Shown here: piece after piece, positions 1-9,567 of the stretch
Layout of the letters: the number at the start of each line of letters is the position of its first letter
Position numbering within the stretch: position 1 is the stretch's first letter
Origin: Hahellaceae bacterium
Lineage (GTDB): Bacteria; Pseudomonadota; Gammaproteobacteria; Pseudomonadales; Oleiphilaceae
Assembly (NCBI GenBank): GCA_016744695.1
Contig: JADGDV010000013.1
Span: forward strand, 25,223-89,222
Length of the DNA stretch: 64,000 nucleotides
Reading direction: 5' to 3'
Position numbers and translations under genes: made by a program
Notes under the pieces: model-generated
What the model saw: only the letters and a program-made list of their open reading frames with translations
What the model was told of the DNA's origin: nothing
Databases searched by the model: none

Positions 1-276
1 TATCCAATAACCTACAAACTCATCCCAAACAATGCCTCCATGATCATGCACACCCAGCGTTTTTGAAGCCCTATCACAAAGCCACACACCTAAAGCAAAC
101 GTCACAACAATAAACCCTAGATACAGCCAAATAGACAAATACTGAAGCGGTAAATAAAATAACACCGCAGCCGCCGTACCGAAGGTTCCAGGGGCTTTAG
201 GGGCACAGCCACTACCAAGACCAAAAGCCAAAAAATTCACAGGATCTTTCAAAAAACCTTGAGGCAACTTTGCCAT
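1..276 (-). CDS. pgpA: phosphatidylglycerophosphatase A (PgpA), N-terminal 92 residues; cut by window start
   Basis: This gene is not in the ORF track because it runs off the left edge. The reverse strand reads from ATG at 276 with no stop to base 1 (exactly 92 codons). It shows the PgpA signatures GSGCAPKAPGTFGT near residue 21 and DHGGIVWDEFVG near residue 79, with a hydrophobic stretch between them. PgpA dephosphorylates phosphatidylglycerol phosphate at the inner membrane, the last step of phosphatidylglycerol synthesis. It lies 30 bases downstream of thiL on the same strand; nusB-thiL-pgpA is a common gammaproteobacterial order. The C-terminus is outside the window. Confidence 0.93.
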   Translation of the reverse strand, partial: MAKLPQGFLKDPVNFLAFGLGSGCAPKAPGTFGTAAAVLFYLPLQYLSIWLYLGFIVVTFALGVWLCDRASKTLGVHDHGGIVWDEFVGYWI

Positions 277-306
277 TTACATCCACCTTACTGTCACATT
301 AAATAA

Positions 307-1293
307 TTAAAAGTGTTGATACCCTTTTGGGGATACCTGTCGCTCACTACCGCTTTCATCAACCACTATAATCCCTGGTGACGCTGTCACCTCCCCTATA
401 ATCACGACCTCATCAAGCAAGCTATTCTCCCTCATCACCCCAACTAAAGAGGCAGGAACACAAAAGCAAAGCTCATAATCATCACCTGCTGTCAAAGCCA
501 AAGACATGGCCCCTCCCTTTTTTTCAGCCAACAATTCAGCCGATATAGGAATACTACTCTCATAGATCAGCCCTCCCACCTGAGAGGATTCAGCAATATG
601 GTTAAAATCAGCAAGCAAGCCGTCAGAAATATCTATAGCAGCCGATGCAATCCCTCTAATAGCTAGCCCTTCTGAAATTTTAGGCTGAGGATAATAATAC
701 CGATTCAAAAAATGCTGAATATTTACATTCAAATCATCCGCAAAGTCATCAAGGTGAAGATAATCTAATGCCGCACCCGCATCACCCAATGAACCCGTAA
801 TACAAATAAGGTCTCCTGGATTTGCACCCGATCGCTTAATAGCCATTTCCGATGGGGTAAGCCCATGAACCTGGATAGAAACAGTTAGGGGACCTTTAGT
901 GGTATCACCACCAATTAATCGCACGCCGCACTCATTAGCAATTCGAGATAAGCCTTTAGAGAAGCCTTCAAGCCATTCTTCATTATTGTCAGGCAAGGTG
1001 ATGGCTAGAGTAAAAGCAACAGGGTTCGCCCCCATCGCAGCCAAATCACTCAAGCTTACAGCTAAGCTACGATAGCCCAATTTATCTGGGACAATATCTT
1101 CAGGAAAGTGTACACCGCAAACAAGGGTGTCTATAGATAAACAGGTTTCATACCCTGCAGGTGAACGCAAAATAGCACAATCATCACCGATACCAAGCGC
1201 GACAAGGGAATCATCAGAAAAAGGCTCTCCAACTCTCCCCACGCCATTAAAAAAACGAGAAATTAAACTAAACTCATCACTCGAGTGCCTCAT
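307..1293 (-). CDS. thiL: thiamine-monophosphate kinase ThiL
   Basis: ThiL phosphorylates thiamine monophosphate to thiamine pyrophosphate with ATP, the last step of cofactor synthesis. Family motifs are visible: EFSLISRFF at the N-terminus, GIGDDCAIL (metal/ATP-binding acidic residues), LSDLAAMGA, LIGGDTTKGP, ITGSLGDAGAAL, AIDISDGLLADF and GDDYELCF. The ORF track begins at a GTG at 1308. I prefer the ATG at 1293 because GGAAAGCGAG sits just upstream and the protein then starts a few residues before EFSLI, as in E. coli ThiL; this gives 328 residues, close to the family length. The nusB stop is about 20 bases upstream, so the genes are probably cotranscribed. Confidence 0.95.
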   Translation of the reverse strand: MRHSSDEFSLISRFFNGVGRVGEPFSDDSLVALGIGDDCAILRSPAGYETCLSIDTLVCGVHFPEDIVPDKLGYRSLAVSLSDLAAMGANPVAFTLAITLPDNNEEWLEGFSKGLSRIANECGVRLIGGDTTKGPLTVSIQVHGLTPSEMAIKRSGANPGDLICITGSLGDAGAALDYLHLDDFADDLNVNIQHFLNRYYYPQPKISEGLAIRGIASAAIDISDGLLADFNHIAESSQVGGLIYESSIPISAELLAEKKGGAMSLALTAGDDYELCFCVPASLVGVMRENSLLDEVVIIGEVTASPGIIVVDESGSERQVSPKGYQHF

Positions 1294-1312
1294 TCTCGCT
1301 TTCCGCACATTT

Positions 1313-1816
1313 TTACGAACGACCGCGTGTTCCGCGAGTCTCTTCCGGGCGCAACCGTGGCGCTAACTTATCAAGCACACTATTTATGTACTTATGGCCA
1401 TCCGTTCCACCAAATTTCTTAGCTAACTCTACCGCCTCATTAATAACCACACGATAAGGCACATCAACACGATGCATCATTTCGTAGGTACCCATTCGTA
1501 ATAAAGTCATTTCTATAGGGTCTACATCCGCGGATGCACGGTCAAGCAGGGGCTCGATCTGACGATTTAAATCAGATAGGTTACTTGGAACCCCTTTAAG
1601 TAGCTCTCGAAAGTATGATACATCAACCTTACCCATATCATTATCAGCAGCAAACTCCGCCTCTATCTGAGAAACATTAGCCCCAGATAACTGCCATTGA
1701 TAAAGAGCCTGCAAGGCCAATGTACGAGACTTGCGACGCTGTGCAATACCAGGCTTCCCTGGATTACCGCCTTTTCCCGGTGTTGACTCTTGTTTATTGG
1801 TTGGCTGATCTGTCAC
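1313..1816 (-). CDS. nusB: transcription antitermination factor NusB
   Basis: NusB binds boxA RNA with NusE (S10) and supports antitermination on rRNA operons. The 167-residue product has a low-complexity N-terminal tail of about 25 residues, then the all-helical core: RRKSRTLALQALYQWQLSG, DRASADVDPIEMTLLRMGTYE and YRVVINEAVELAKKFGGTDG, ending near YINSVLDKLA. The start is GTG, with a GGAG about ten bases upstream inside the end of ribH. The gene follows ribH by 5 bases, the usual rib-nusB coupling. The tails at both ends make it longer than E. coli NusB (139 residues) but do not touch the core motifs. Confidence 0.95.
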   Translation of the reverse strand: MTDQPTNKQESTPGKGGNPGKPGIAQRRKSRTLALQALYQWQLSGANVSQIEAEFAADNDMGKVDVSYFRELLKGVPSNLSDLNRQIEPLLDRASADVDPIEMTLLRMGTYEMMHRVDVPYRVVINEAVELAKKFGGTDGHKYINSVLDKLAPRLRPEETRGTRGRS

Positions 1817-1821
1817 TGGGA

Positions 1822-2298
1822 TTACGCTCCCATATCATTAAATAAACTAACCATCTCTAAAGCAGAAAGTGCAGCTTCTCCGCCTTTGTTACCAGCCTTA
1901 GTGCCTGAACGCTCAATAGCCTGCTCAATAGTATCAACTGTAAGCACACCAAAAACGACAGGAAGATCCAAGTTCAAGGATACCGCACCTAACCCCTTCA
2001 CACACTCACCTGCAACATATTCAAAATGAGGCGTTCCACCACGAATAACTGCACCCAATGCAATAACTGCATCGTAATTACCTGTTTTAGCTACACGCTG
2101 AACTGCTAATGGAATTTCAAATGCACCCGGAACTCGATAGATTTCGATATCCTGCTCAGCAATACCGTGACGCTTTAATGTATCAATCGCACCTTCAAGC
2201 AGGCTTTCTACAACAAAGCTATTGAAACGACCAACAACAATCGCGTAACGACCACTACAATTTCGAAAGTCACCTTCGAATGTTTTTATAGACGACAT
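1822..2298 (-). CDS. ribH: 6,7-dimethyl-8-ribityllumazine synthase
   Basis: RibH condenses the RibD-derived pyrimidine with 3,4-dihydroxy-2-butanone 4-phosphate to make lumazine, the substrate of riboflavin synthase. The 158-residue protein has the family signatures [20 protein letters not shown] (residues about 18-37), [12 protein letters not shown] and [21 protein letters not shown] (the catalytic His is in the PHFEYV segment), and [11 protein letters not shown] near the C-terminus. Length is normal. It sits between ribBX and nusB on the minus strand with short gaps, so it is part of the nrdR-rib-nusB-thiL transcription unit. Confidence 0.96.
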   Translation of the reverse strand: MSSIKTFEGDFRNCSGRYAIVVGRFNSFVVESLLEGAIDTLKRHGIAEQDIEIYRVPGAFEIPLAVQRVAKTGNYDAVIALGAVIRGGTPHFEYVAGECVKGLGAVSLNLDLPVVFGVLTVDTIEQAIERSGTKAGNKGGEAALSALEMVSLFNDMGA

Positions 2299-2346
2299 TT
2301 AAATCTCCAACATTAACTATGTGGCTAGCCACTTAAATTCTTAAAA

Positions 2347-3459
2347 TCAAGACTCGTAAGGAATACACTCAACCACTTCCAGATCAAAACCTGAAATAGC
2401 CGAGAATTTCATTGGCGCACTAAGCAATTGCATTTTACGCACACCCAAGTCGTTTAATATCTGAGACCCAGTACCTACAGTCTGGTAAACACCAGAGCTT
2501 GCTTGGGCTGAGCTTCTAGGCTTTTTAGGTGCAAAAAACTCAGTAACACGTGCCTCAAGGTCTACATCTGAATTAGCGCCTAATAAGACAACAACGCCCG
2601 CGCCTTCTGATGCCACTTTCTCAAGCGCACGATGCAAGGGCCAACTTGATGATCCCTGCTTCCTAGCACCCAATAAATCTCTCAAGGTATCAGCCATGTG
2701 CACCCTAACAGTAACAGGGCTATCTGGATTAATATCACCCTTAACCATCGCTAAATGAGTATCACCCTGAATGGTATCTTTGTAAGTAACTAGTTTGAAC
2801 TCACCGTATTCAGTATCTAAAGCATATTCATCAACTCTATCAACGGTTTTTTCATTTAATGCTCGATAATGTATAAGATCTGCAATCGTACCAATTTTTA
2901 AATTATGCTCTTTAGCAAAAATCTCAAGATCGGGGCGACGGGCCATAGTGCCGTCTTCATTCATTATTTCAACAATCGCAGCAGCGGGCTCAAAGCCTGC
3001 CATTCTAGCCAAATCACACCCCGCCTCAGTGTGCCCCGCACGACTAAGAACACCACCTGGTTGAGCCATTAGTGGGAATATGTGACCTGGCTGAACAATT
3101 TCTTCGGCCTTGGTAGTACGGCCAACTGCAACACGAATAGTATGCGCTCTGTCTGCCGCAGAAATACCCGTAGTTACACCTTCTGCCGCTTCAATAGAAA
3201 TTGTGAAATTGGTTTGAAACTGAGCCTGATTCGAATGAACCATTAAAGGCAAACCCAAAAACTCACAACGCTCTTGCGTTAATGTTAAGCAGATTAAACC
3301 TCGAGCATGCTTCGCCATGAAGTTAATATCTTCAGGACGCACCTGCTCTGCAGCAATAATCAGATCGCCTTCATTCTCACGATCCTCATCATCCATCAGA
3401 ACAACCATTTTACCCTGACGAATATCTTCAATAATCTCTTCTATGCTATTGAGCTCCAT
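2347..3459 (-). CDS. ribB: 3,4-dihydroxy-2-butanone-4-phosphate synthase with degenerate GTP cyclohydrolase II-like domain (RibBX type)
   Basis: The N-terminal ~200 residues are a complete DHBP synthase, which makes the four-carbon riboflavin precursor from ribulose 5-phosphate: MVVLMDDEDRENEGDLI (acidic metal ligands), FMAKHARGLICL, RAGHTEAGCDLARMAG and CE-type glutamates in IVEIMNEDGTMARRPDL. The C-terminal ~165 residues align with GTP cyclohydrolase II (VRVHMADTLRDLLG), but the zinc-binding Cys cluster (family pattern CxxGDxxxSxRCDC) is absent, as is the RQEGRGIG-type loop. It is therefore probably a RibB enzyme with an inactive RibA-like tail, the RibBX variant known in proteobacteria. 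A separate ribA would be needed elsewhere. It lies between ribE and ribH in one operon. Confidence 0.93.
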   Translation of the reverse strand: MELNSIEEIIEDIRQGKMVVLMDDEDRENEGDLIIAAEQVRPEDINFMAKHARGLICLTLTQERCEFLGLPLMVHSNQAQFQTNFTISIEAAEGVTTGISAADRAHTIRVAVGRTTKAEEIVQPGHIFPLMAQPGGVLSRAGHTEAGCDLARMAGFEPAAAIVEIMNEDGTMARRPDLEIFAKEHNLKIGTIADLIHYRALNEKTVDRVDEYALDTEYGEFKLVTYKDTIQGDTHLAMVKGDINPDSPVTVRVHMADTLRDLLGARKQGSSSWPLHRALEKVASEGAGVVVLLGANSDVDLEARVTEFFAPKKPRSSAQASSGVYQTVGTGSQILNDLGVRKMQLLSAPMKFSAISGFDLEVVECIPYES

Positions 3460-3552
3460 TGAGCGACCTTTTCAAAAAGTTGAACATTTTAAGACCATTT
3501 TGTTAAGCCTGTGGCTTATCAGTGAAGTCTAACCGCTTATACCGTTTCGTGC

Positions 3553-4212
3553 CTACATAAAACCATTAGTCGCTAAAAAAGACAGGTTGATTTTCGAACC
3601 TTGAGGCGAGTCAGTTGAATCTTGGCACGACAAAAGCCGCTCCAAGTAGCGTGCAACTAAATCTACCTCCAAATGTACTTTACATCCCTGTTTATAACTT
3701 TCAATAACGGTTTCTGCCGCCGTATGAGGAACCACATTCAATACGAACTGATTTTTTTCAACCGAGTTTACAGTTAAGCTTACGCCATCAACCGTTATTG
3801 AACCTTTTTCAGCAATATACTTAGCCAATGCCTCTGGCGCCTGAATAACAAAACGTATTGAACGTCCATCATCATATCGCTCAAGTACAACACCCACGCC
3901 ATCAACATGACCACTCACCATATGCCCGCCAAGACGCGTATTGAGCGTAAGGGCTTTTTCAAGATTTACCCGCGAACCCACACTGTAATCAGTCATTCGG
4001 GTATGAGCCATAGTTTCATTGGAAACATCAGCCCAAAAACCATGAGACTCTAGATTAGTCACCGTTAAACAAACACCATTTACAGCGATGCTATCACCGA
4101 GCTTTACATCTGAGTAATCAAGCTGCTCTGATGTAATGAACAGTCGACTATCTCCACCTTGTGAACGAATAATGCCAATTTGGCCTACTGCTTCAATAAT
4201 ACCGGTAAACAT
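3553..4212 (-). CDS. ribE: riboflavin synthase, alpha subunit
   Basis: This enzyme dismutates two lumazines into riboflavin plus the pyrimidine precursor. The 219-residue protein shows the characteristic start MFTGIIEAVGQI and two lumazine-binding repeats. The first has VNGVCLTVTNL, and LGGHMVSGHVDGVG marks the junction; the second has GSITVDGVSLTVNSVEKNQF with VVPHTAAET. The C-terminus carries a short tail after ARYLERLL that is less conserved. It starts 5 bases after the ribD stop and precedes ribBX by 93 bases. The symbol ribE follows E. coli use; others call it ribC. Confidence 0.95.
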   Translation of the reverse strand: MFTGIIEAVGQIGIIRSQGGDSRLFITSEQLDYSDVKLGDSIAVNGVCLTVTNLESHGFWADVSNETMAHTRMTDYSVGSRVNLEKALTLNTRLGGHMVSGHVDGVGVVLERYDDGRSIRFVIQAPEALAKYIAEKGSITVDGVSLTVNSVEKNQFVLNVVPHTAAETVIESYKQGCKVHLEVDLVARYLERLLSCQDSTDSPQGSKINLSFLATNGFM

Positions 4213-4217
4213 CTACG

Positions 4218-5378
4218 CTACCCTCGTGGCCTTAGTGACGACTCTAATTGATAAATTAAACGAATATCATCACCAATCACTCTAATATCACTTACTTTCA
4301 TCGGTATTTGCTGTGCCATGGTATCGAATGGCAAACCTAATAATGGGCGAGCATTACTCCCCAACAGCTTTGGAGCCATGTAAACCCACAGCTCATCTAC
4401 CAACTCCTGAGAGACAAACGCACCAGCCAGCGTAGCACCAGCTTCGACTAAAACTTCATTACACCCTTGTGCAGCCAGCCAGCTTAACAGTAATTTAAGA
4501 TCAACACGCCCACTCGCTACAAAACCAGCGCTTGAAGGAAATGACTTAAATTCAACACGATCAAGCTTTATTTCCGACTCATCAAGAGCCTTGTTACTCG
4601 CCATTGCAATGATCGTCTTACCGGGCAACTGCAATAGCTTTGAATCTAGTGATATATCACCATCAGAATCAACAACAACACGCAGCGGTTGTTGCTCTGC
4701 CAAACCAAACTCTTCACTCCTTACCGTTAAAGAGGGGTTGTCATAATTAACCGTGCCTGAGCCTGTCACAATAGCTGAGCTTCGCGCCCTTAGACGCTGA
4801 ACATCTTGTCGAGCAGCGCCGCCTGTAATCCACTGACTTTCGCCCGATGCCATCGCTGTTCGACCATCAACACTCATGGCCAGTTTGACTCTAACTAACG
4901 GATAACCAGTTCGCATCCGCTTAATAAAACCTGGATTAATCGCTTCGGCTTCTGCCTGAAGCACGCCACACTCGACGTTTATTCCTGCATCCCGAAGAGT
5001 CTGAAAACCATTACCGGCCACTAAAGGATTAGGGTCCTGCATTGCTGCAACAACTCTTTTAACTTTAGCTGCAATAAGCGCATCAACGCAGGGCGGGGTT
5101 TTGCCCGTGTGACTACAAGGCTCCAGTGTCACATAAGCAGTCGCGCCTTCTGCGAGAGAACCCGCATCACGAAGCGCATTCACTTCAGCGTGACCTTCGC
5201 CCGCCTTTACATGCCACCCACGCCCAACAACCAAACCTTCATCAGATGATTCATTGCTAACAATGACACAACCAACACGAGGGTTAGGGTCTGTAGTATA
5301 AAGCCCTTTATATGCCAGCTTTATCGCTTCAGCCATATAGCGCTGATCTTGAGATGCAAAGGTTAAACTATTAGTCAT
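4218..5378 (-). CDS. ribD: bifunctional riboflavin deaminase/reductase RibD
   Basis: RibD deaminates and then reduces the GTP cyclohydrolase II product. The N-terminal deaminase domain (residues about 12-150) has the zinc motif GHAEVNAL and the [11 protein letters not shown] motif. The C-terminal reductase domain (about 155-380) has [41 protein letters not shown] and [14 protein letters not shown]. The 386-residue length is typical. The start overlaps the end of nrdR by 8 bases, indicating translational coupling. nrdR-ribD adjacency is widespread in gammaproteobacteria. Confidence 0.96.
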   Translation of the reverse strand: MTNSLTFASQDQRYMAEAIKLAYKGLYTTDPNPRVGCVIVSNESSDEGLVVGRGWHVKAGEGHAEVNALRDAGSLAEGATAYVTLEPCSHTGKTPPCVDALIAAKVKRVVAAMQDPNPLVAGNGFQTLRDAGINVECGVLQAEAEAINPGFIKRMRTGYPLVRVKLAMSVDGRTAMASGESQWITGGAARQDVQRLRARSSAIVTGSGTVNYDNPSLTVRSEEFGLAEQQPLRVVVDSDGDISLDSKLLQLPGKTIIAMASNKALDESEIKLDRVEFKSFPSSAGFVASGRVDLKLLLSWLAAQGCNEVLVEAGATLAGAFVSQELVDELWVYMAPKLLGSNARPLLGLPFDTMAQQIPMKVSDIRVIGDDIRLIYQLESSLRPRG

Positions 5379-5835
5379 CCTGTCCCGGTCTTGTTAAGCG
5401 GTCAATCTCTTCCTTGAATTCATTAATATCCTGAAAGCTACGATAAACTGAAGCAAAACGAACATAGGCTACTTCATCCAACTTTTGCAGTTCAGTCATA
5501 ACTTCTTCACCCAGGATTCGCGATTTTAGCTCACGTTCACCTGTGGCCCGAAGACGGTGCTTGATGCGATTAATAGACTGCTCTATTTCTTCCGTGCTGA
5601 CAGGGCGCTTTTCAAGTGCTTTGGAGATACCGGCAATGAGTTTTTCTTCATCAAAAGGCTGTCGAGTTCCATCATGCTTTACAATTTTAGGCATGACTAA
5701 TTCAGCAGATTCATACGTCGTAAAACGCTCCCTGCAAGACAAGCATTCACGACGACGCCTAACCTGGCCGCCACCGGCGACCAGTCGGGAATCAATTACT
5801 TTTGTATCTTCAGCACTACAAAATGGACAATGCAT
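5371..5835 (-). CDS. nrdR: transcriptional repressor NrdR
   Basis: NrdR represses ribonucleotide reductase operons by sensing ATP/dATP. The 154-residue protein has the N-terminal zinc ribbon [14 protein letters not shown] with the second pair [12 protein letters not shown], then the ATP-cone: [24 protein letters not shown] with [25 protein letters not shown]. It starts with ATG 41 bases after glyA and overlaps ribD. Its targets would be nrd genes outside the window, through paired NrdR boxes; I see none here. Confidence 0.96.
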   Translation of the reverse strand: MHCPFCSAEDTKVIDSRLVAGGGQVRRRRECLSCRERFTTYESAELVMPKIVKHDGTRQPFDEEKLIAGISKALEKRPVSTEEIEQSINRIKHRLRATGERELKSRILGEEVMTELQKLDEVAYVRFASVYRSFQDINEFKEEIDRLTRPGQDD

Positions 5836-5876
5836 TATTGCACCCTGTGAAGAGAAAGATCGTCAGCAACGACTAG

Positions 5877-7133
5877 TTAGTTAGCATAAACCGGAAAATT
5901 TGCACAAAGCGAGGTTACTTTTTCTTTTACGCTGGCAATAACATCTTCATTGTTAATGTCATCCAGAATGTCGCAAATCCACTCTGTTAACTCACGCACT
6001 TCAGTTTCTTTAAAGCCACGACGAGTCACTGCCGGCGTACCAATACGTAAGCCACTGGTAACAAAAGGAGATCTTGGGTCATTAGGCACGGCATTTTTGT
6101 TAACCGTAATATTAGCGCGACCTAATGCGGCATCAGCATCTTTACCCGTAATATCCTTTTTGATCAGATCAACAAGGAATAAATGGTCATCGGTTCCGTT
6201 AGATACGATATCAACACCACGCTCAATAAATACCGCAGCCATTGCTTTAGCATTATCTGCAACCTGCTGCTGATACACTTTAAACTCTTCAGTCATTGCT
6301 TCTTTAAAGCAAATAGCTTTAGCAGCAATAACATGCATTAAAGGACCACCCTGACTTTCAGGAAAAACAGCAAAGTTTAATTTCTTTTCTAGCGCTTCAT
6401 CGGCTCTAGCCAGAATCAAACCGCCACGTGGTCCACCCAATGTTTTATGAGTAGTGGTAGTAGTAACATCAGCGATATTAACTGGACTTGGGTAAACACC
6501 CGCAGCAATTAAGCCTGCAACGTGCGCCATATCAACAAATAAGTAAGCGCCCACTTCGTCGGCAATATCACGAAAACGCTGCCAATCAACAACACGAGAA
6601 TAAGCAGAGAAACCAGCAACGATCATCTTAGGCTTATGCTCACGCGCTAATTCAGCAACCTGCTCATAGTCAATCTCACCTGTTTCAGCATTCAATCCAT
6701 ATTGAATCGCATTATAGATACGACCAGAAAAGCTAACCGATGCACCGTGAGTTAAATGACCACCATGCGCCAAACTCATACCTAAAATAGTATCACCAGG
6801 CTTACATAAAGCCATGTAAACAGCCGCATTAGCTTGAGAACCAGAGTGAGGTTGAACGTTTGCATAGTCGGCGCCAAACAATTCTTTAGCACGATCAATA
6901 GCTAGCTGCTCAATAACATCTACATGCTCGCAACCACCATAGTAACGCTTACCAGGATAACCTTCGGCGTACTTGTTTGTTAAAACAGAACCCTGCGCTT
7001 CCATTACTCTAGGGCTGGTATAGTTCTCTGAAGCAATCAGTTCAATATGTTCTTCCTGACGCTTGGCTTCTGCTTCAATTGCAGAAAAAACTTCGTCATC
7101 AAATCCAGCAATAGTCATATCACGAGTAAACAT
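5877..7133 (-). CDS. glyA: serine hydroxymethyltransferase
   Basis: GlyA is a PLP enzyme that interconverts serine and glycine with transfer of a one-carbon unit to tetrahydrofolate. Hallmarks are [67 protein letters not shown] and the PLP lysine in [14 protein letters not shown]. The ORF track extends to a TTG at 7145. I chose the ATG at 7133 (MFTRDM..., 418 residues) because it fits the family start and length. The upstream 209-base gap is shared with divergent ettA and must hold both promoters. Confidence 0.97.
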   Translation of the reverse strand: MFTRDMTIAGFDDEVFSAIEAEAKRQEEHIELIASENYTSPRVMEAQGSVLTNKYAEGYPGKRYYGGCEHVDVIEQLAIDRAKELFGADYANVQPHSGSQANAAVYMALCKPGDTILGMSLAHGGHLTHGASVSFSGRIYNAIQYGLNAETGEIDYEQVAELAREHKPKMIVAGFSAYSRVVDWQRFRDIADEVGAYLFVDMAHVAGLIAAGVYPSPVNIADVTTTTTHKTLGGPRGGLILARADEALEKKLNFAVFPESQGGPLMHVIAAKAICFKEAMTEEFKVYQQQVADNAKAMAAVFIERGVDIVSNGTDDHLFLVDLIKKDITGKDADAALGRANITVNKNAVPNDPRSPFVTSGLRIGTPAVTRRGFKETEVRELTEWICDILDDINNEDVIASVKEKVTSLCANFPVYAN

Positions 7134-7342
7134 CTGTCGCCCCAACCCTTATTTTCTAAAAAACTTAATGGATAGAACCCCGCAGAAAGCGAGACCCAAT
7201 AAAAAGGCGATATTTTAACCTAAACTTCGTCATACATCACTAAGCAGCATCGATTTATTGCCATTCATTCAATTATCAGCTAGTTTTTGCACCCACTTAC
7301 TCATTTTTGCTTACATTTTTAAAACAAACAGGATTCAACTCA

Positions 7343-9004
7343 ATGGCTCAATACGTATACAGCATGAATAGGGTGGGAAAGGTTGTCCCCCCGAAAAGAG
7401 AAATCCTCAAAGATATTTCACTATCCTTTTTCCCTGGCGCTAAAATTGGTGTTTTAGGCCTCAACGGTTCAGGTAAGTCCACACTATTACGCATTATGGC
7501 CGGTGTAGATACCGATTTTCACGGCGAAGCACGACCACAGCCAGGCATCAACATTGGCTATCTCCCCCAAGAACCTGAGCTCGATGAAACCAAAGATGTA
7601 CGAGGCAATATCGAAGAGGGCGTAAAAGCCGTTAAAGATGCCCTAGTTCGTATTGAAGAAGTCTATGCCGCTTACGCAGAACCAGATGCCGATTTTGATG
7701 CTTTAGCTGCTGAACAAGGTAAACTTGAAGCTATTATTCAGGCGTCTGACGGGCATAATCTTGAACGCACCCTAGAAGTCGCTGCAGATGCGTTGAGACT
7801 CCCCCCATGGGATGCTGACGTAAGTAATTTATCAGGCGGAGAAAAACGTCGAGTGGCACTTTGCCGCCTATTACTCTCAAAGCCCGATATGCTATTACTC
7901 GACGAACCCACCAACCATCTTGATGCAGAAAGTGTGGCTTGGCTTGAGCGCTTCCTCCATGATTATACTGGCACCGTTGTAGCCATCACTCACGATAGAT
8001 ATTTCCTTGATAACGTTGCGGGCTGGATACTGGAGCTCGACAGAGGCTATGGCATTCCACATGAAGGCAATTACTCGCAATGGCTAGAAGCTAAAGATCA
8101 GCGACTAGATCAACAAAATAAACAAGAAGCAGCCCATCAGAAAGCTATAAAATCTGAGCTTGAATGGGTGCGAAGTGGCACTAAAGGACGTCATACCAAG
8201 AGCAAAGCACGCCTACAACGTTTTGAAGATCTAAATTCTCAGGAATTTCAGAAGCGTAACGAGACCATGGAGATTTATATCCCACCAGGGCCTCGTTTGG
8301 GCGACCTAGTAATAGAAGCCAATAACATAGAAAAAAGCTTTGGTGATAAACTCTTGTTTAAAGACCTTACCTTCAAAATACCTCCCGGCAGTATTGTGGG
8401 CGTTATTGGTGGTAACGGCGCAGGTAAATCGACACTCTTCAAAATGGTTGCAGGACTTGAATCACCCGAGCATGGCGATATAAAAATCGGTGAAACGGTG
8501 GAAGTTGCCTATGTTGACCAAACCAGAAACCTTGAAAGCGATAATACCGTTTGGGAAGAACTCAGTGGTGGGCAAGATATATTGCAAATTGGTAATTACC
8601 AAACACAATCTAGAGCGTATGTTAGCCGTTTTAATTTCAGAGGCACCGACCAGCAAAAACGTGTAGGAGATCTTTCTGGAGGTGAACGAAATCGCCTACA
8701 CCTAGCTAAACTACTAAAGCAGGGAGCCAACCTTCTACTGCTCGATGAACCAACCAACGACCTTGATGTAGAAACCCTGAGAGCACTGGAAGAAGCTATT
8801 TTGGCATTTCCTGGCTGCGCCATTGTTATCTCTCACGATCGATGGTTCCTTGACCGAATTGCCACCCACATTCTAGCGTTTGAAGGTGATAGCGAAGTGG
8901 TCTGGCATGAAGGCAATTTCTCTGATTATGATGAAGACCTTAAAAAACGCAAAGGGGAGTCAGCACGAACGCCTAAGCGAATGAAATATAGGAAATTAGC
9001 TTAA
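7343..9004 (+). CDS. ettA: energy-dependent translational throttle protein EttA (ABC-F ATPase)
   Basis: EttA is a ribosome-associated ABC-F protein that gates entry to elongation according to ATP/ADP ratio. It has two soluble ATPase cassettes: Walker A GLNGSGKST and signature LSGGEKRRVALCRLL followed by LLLDEPTNHLD; then Walker A GGNGAGKST, signature LSGGERNRLHLAKLL and LLLDEPTNDLD. The linker includes the EttA-type sequence ELEWVRSGTKGRHTKSKARL. There is no membrane domain. The ORF track starts 12 codons early; the ATG at 7343 has AGGA nine bases upstream and gives the family start MAQYVYSMNRV and 553 residues. It is divergent from glyA and followed by a 13-bp hairpin. Confidence 0.96.
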   Translation: MAQYVYSMNRVGKVVPPKREILKDISLSFFPGAKIGVLGLNGSGKSTLLRIMAGVDTDFHGEARPQPGINIGYLPQEPELDETKDVRGNIEEGVKAVKDALVRIEEVYAAYAEPDADFDALAAEQGKLEAIIQASDGHNLERTLEVAADALRLPPWDADVSNLSGGEKRRVALCRLLLSKPDMLLLDEPTNHLDAESVAWLERFLHDYTGTVVAITHDRYFLDNVAGWILELDRGYGIPHEGNYSQWLEAKDQRLDQQNKQEAAHQKAIKSELEWVRSGTKGRHTKSKARLQRFEDLNSQEFQKRNETMEIYIPPGPRLGDLVIEANNIEKSFGDKLLFKDLTFKIPPGSIVGVIGGNGAGKSTLFKMVAGLESPEHGDIKIGETVEVAYVDQTRNLESDNTVWEELSGGQDILQIGNYQTQSRAYVSRFNFRGTDQQKRVGDLSGGERNRLHLAKLLKQGANLLLLDEPTNDLDVETLRALEEAILAFPGCAIVISHDRWFLDRIATHILAFEGDSEVVWHEGNFSDYDEDLKKRKGESARTPKRMKYRKLA

Positions 9005-9011
9005 GTTTTAA

Positions 9012-9044
9012 CCTGTGATAGTGCGAAGACTGCATTATCACAGG
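9012..9044 (+). terminator. hairpin downstream of ettA
   Basis: A 13-pair inverted repeat (CCTGTGATAGTGC / GCATTATCACAGG, one G-U pair) with a 7-base loop begins 8 bases after the ettA stop. It is not followed by a T-tract, so it may be a 3'-end stabilising stem or a weak or Rho-assisted terminator rather than a classical intrinsic one. Confidence 0.6.
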
Positions 9045-9130
9045 GCGCTCCAATATCGTTTATACCTAGCCATCCCCCAAATAAAAGCTATAGTTAACGT
9101 AAGCATTAAAATCATTCGTTAGGGGGAACT

Positions 9131-9526
9131 GTGAGCCATAACAATACAACCGAAGACAAGCGTCACTTTAGTCGCATATTATTTGATGCTTCTTGCACCC
9201 TTATTCAAAACAATAAAGAGTGGAAGACAGAGCTACTTGATATTTCGCTACGCGGAATCTTGGTAAAACGCCCTGACGACCTAGACGCTGATTTTAATAA
9301 ACCTTTCGAAGCCGTCATTTCATTATCTGAAGCAGGCGACTCAATTATTATGTCAATTAAACTGATGCACAAAGAGGCTAATCACTTAGGCTTTGAGTGT
9401 GAATATATTGATATTGATAGCATCACCCATCTCAAGCGTTTAGTAGAGCTCAATTTGGGTGATCATGACCTTCTAAACAGAGAGTTAAGCGCATTAACGA
9501 TTTATCATCTCGAACCAGAGAGTTAA
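9131..9526 (+). CDS. PilZ domain protein
   Basis: This small (131-residue) soluble protein is made mostly of one PilZ domain, the common c-di-GMP receptor fold. The binding motifs are visible: an RxxxR-like element in DKRHFSRILFD (residues about 9-19) and a D-x-S-x-x-G element in LLDISLRGIL (about 36-45). The start is GTG preceded by a strong AGGGGGA. It is separated from ettA by about 120 bases and converges on radA. Two GGDEF genes lie at the far end of the window, but no direct link is shown. Its output partner cannot be named. Confidence 0.85.
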   Translation: MSHNNTTEDKRHFSRILFDASCTLIQNNKEWKTELLDISLRGILVKRPDDLDADFNKPFEAVISLSEAGDSIIMSIKLMHKEANHLGFECEYIDIDSITHLKRLVELNLGDHDLLNRELSALTIYHLEPES

Positions 9527-9567
9527 CTCACCGCTCTTTTGTAGCCGTGATTCCCTGCGCCTTAAAT

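Noticed and set aside
3460-3552. Possible FMN riboswitch upstream of ribBX
   Set aside because: The gap is only 93 bases and I see none of the conserved RFN sequence blocks; only a small AAGCC-TGT-GGCTT stem is present.
5543-5884. 113-residue plus-strand ORF opposite nrdR
   Set aside because: It lies in the shadow of nrdR, whose motifs are complete; the ORF has no recognisable domain or ribosome-binding site.
7134-7145. Extended TTG start for glyA
   Set aside because: The ATG at 7133 gives the family's usual length and N-terminus; the extension MGRQ adds nothing conserved.
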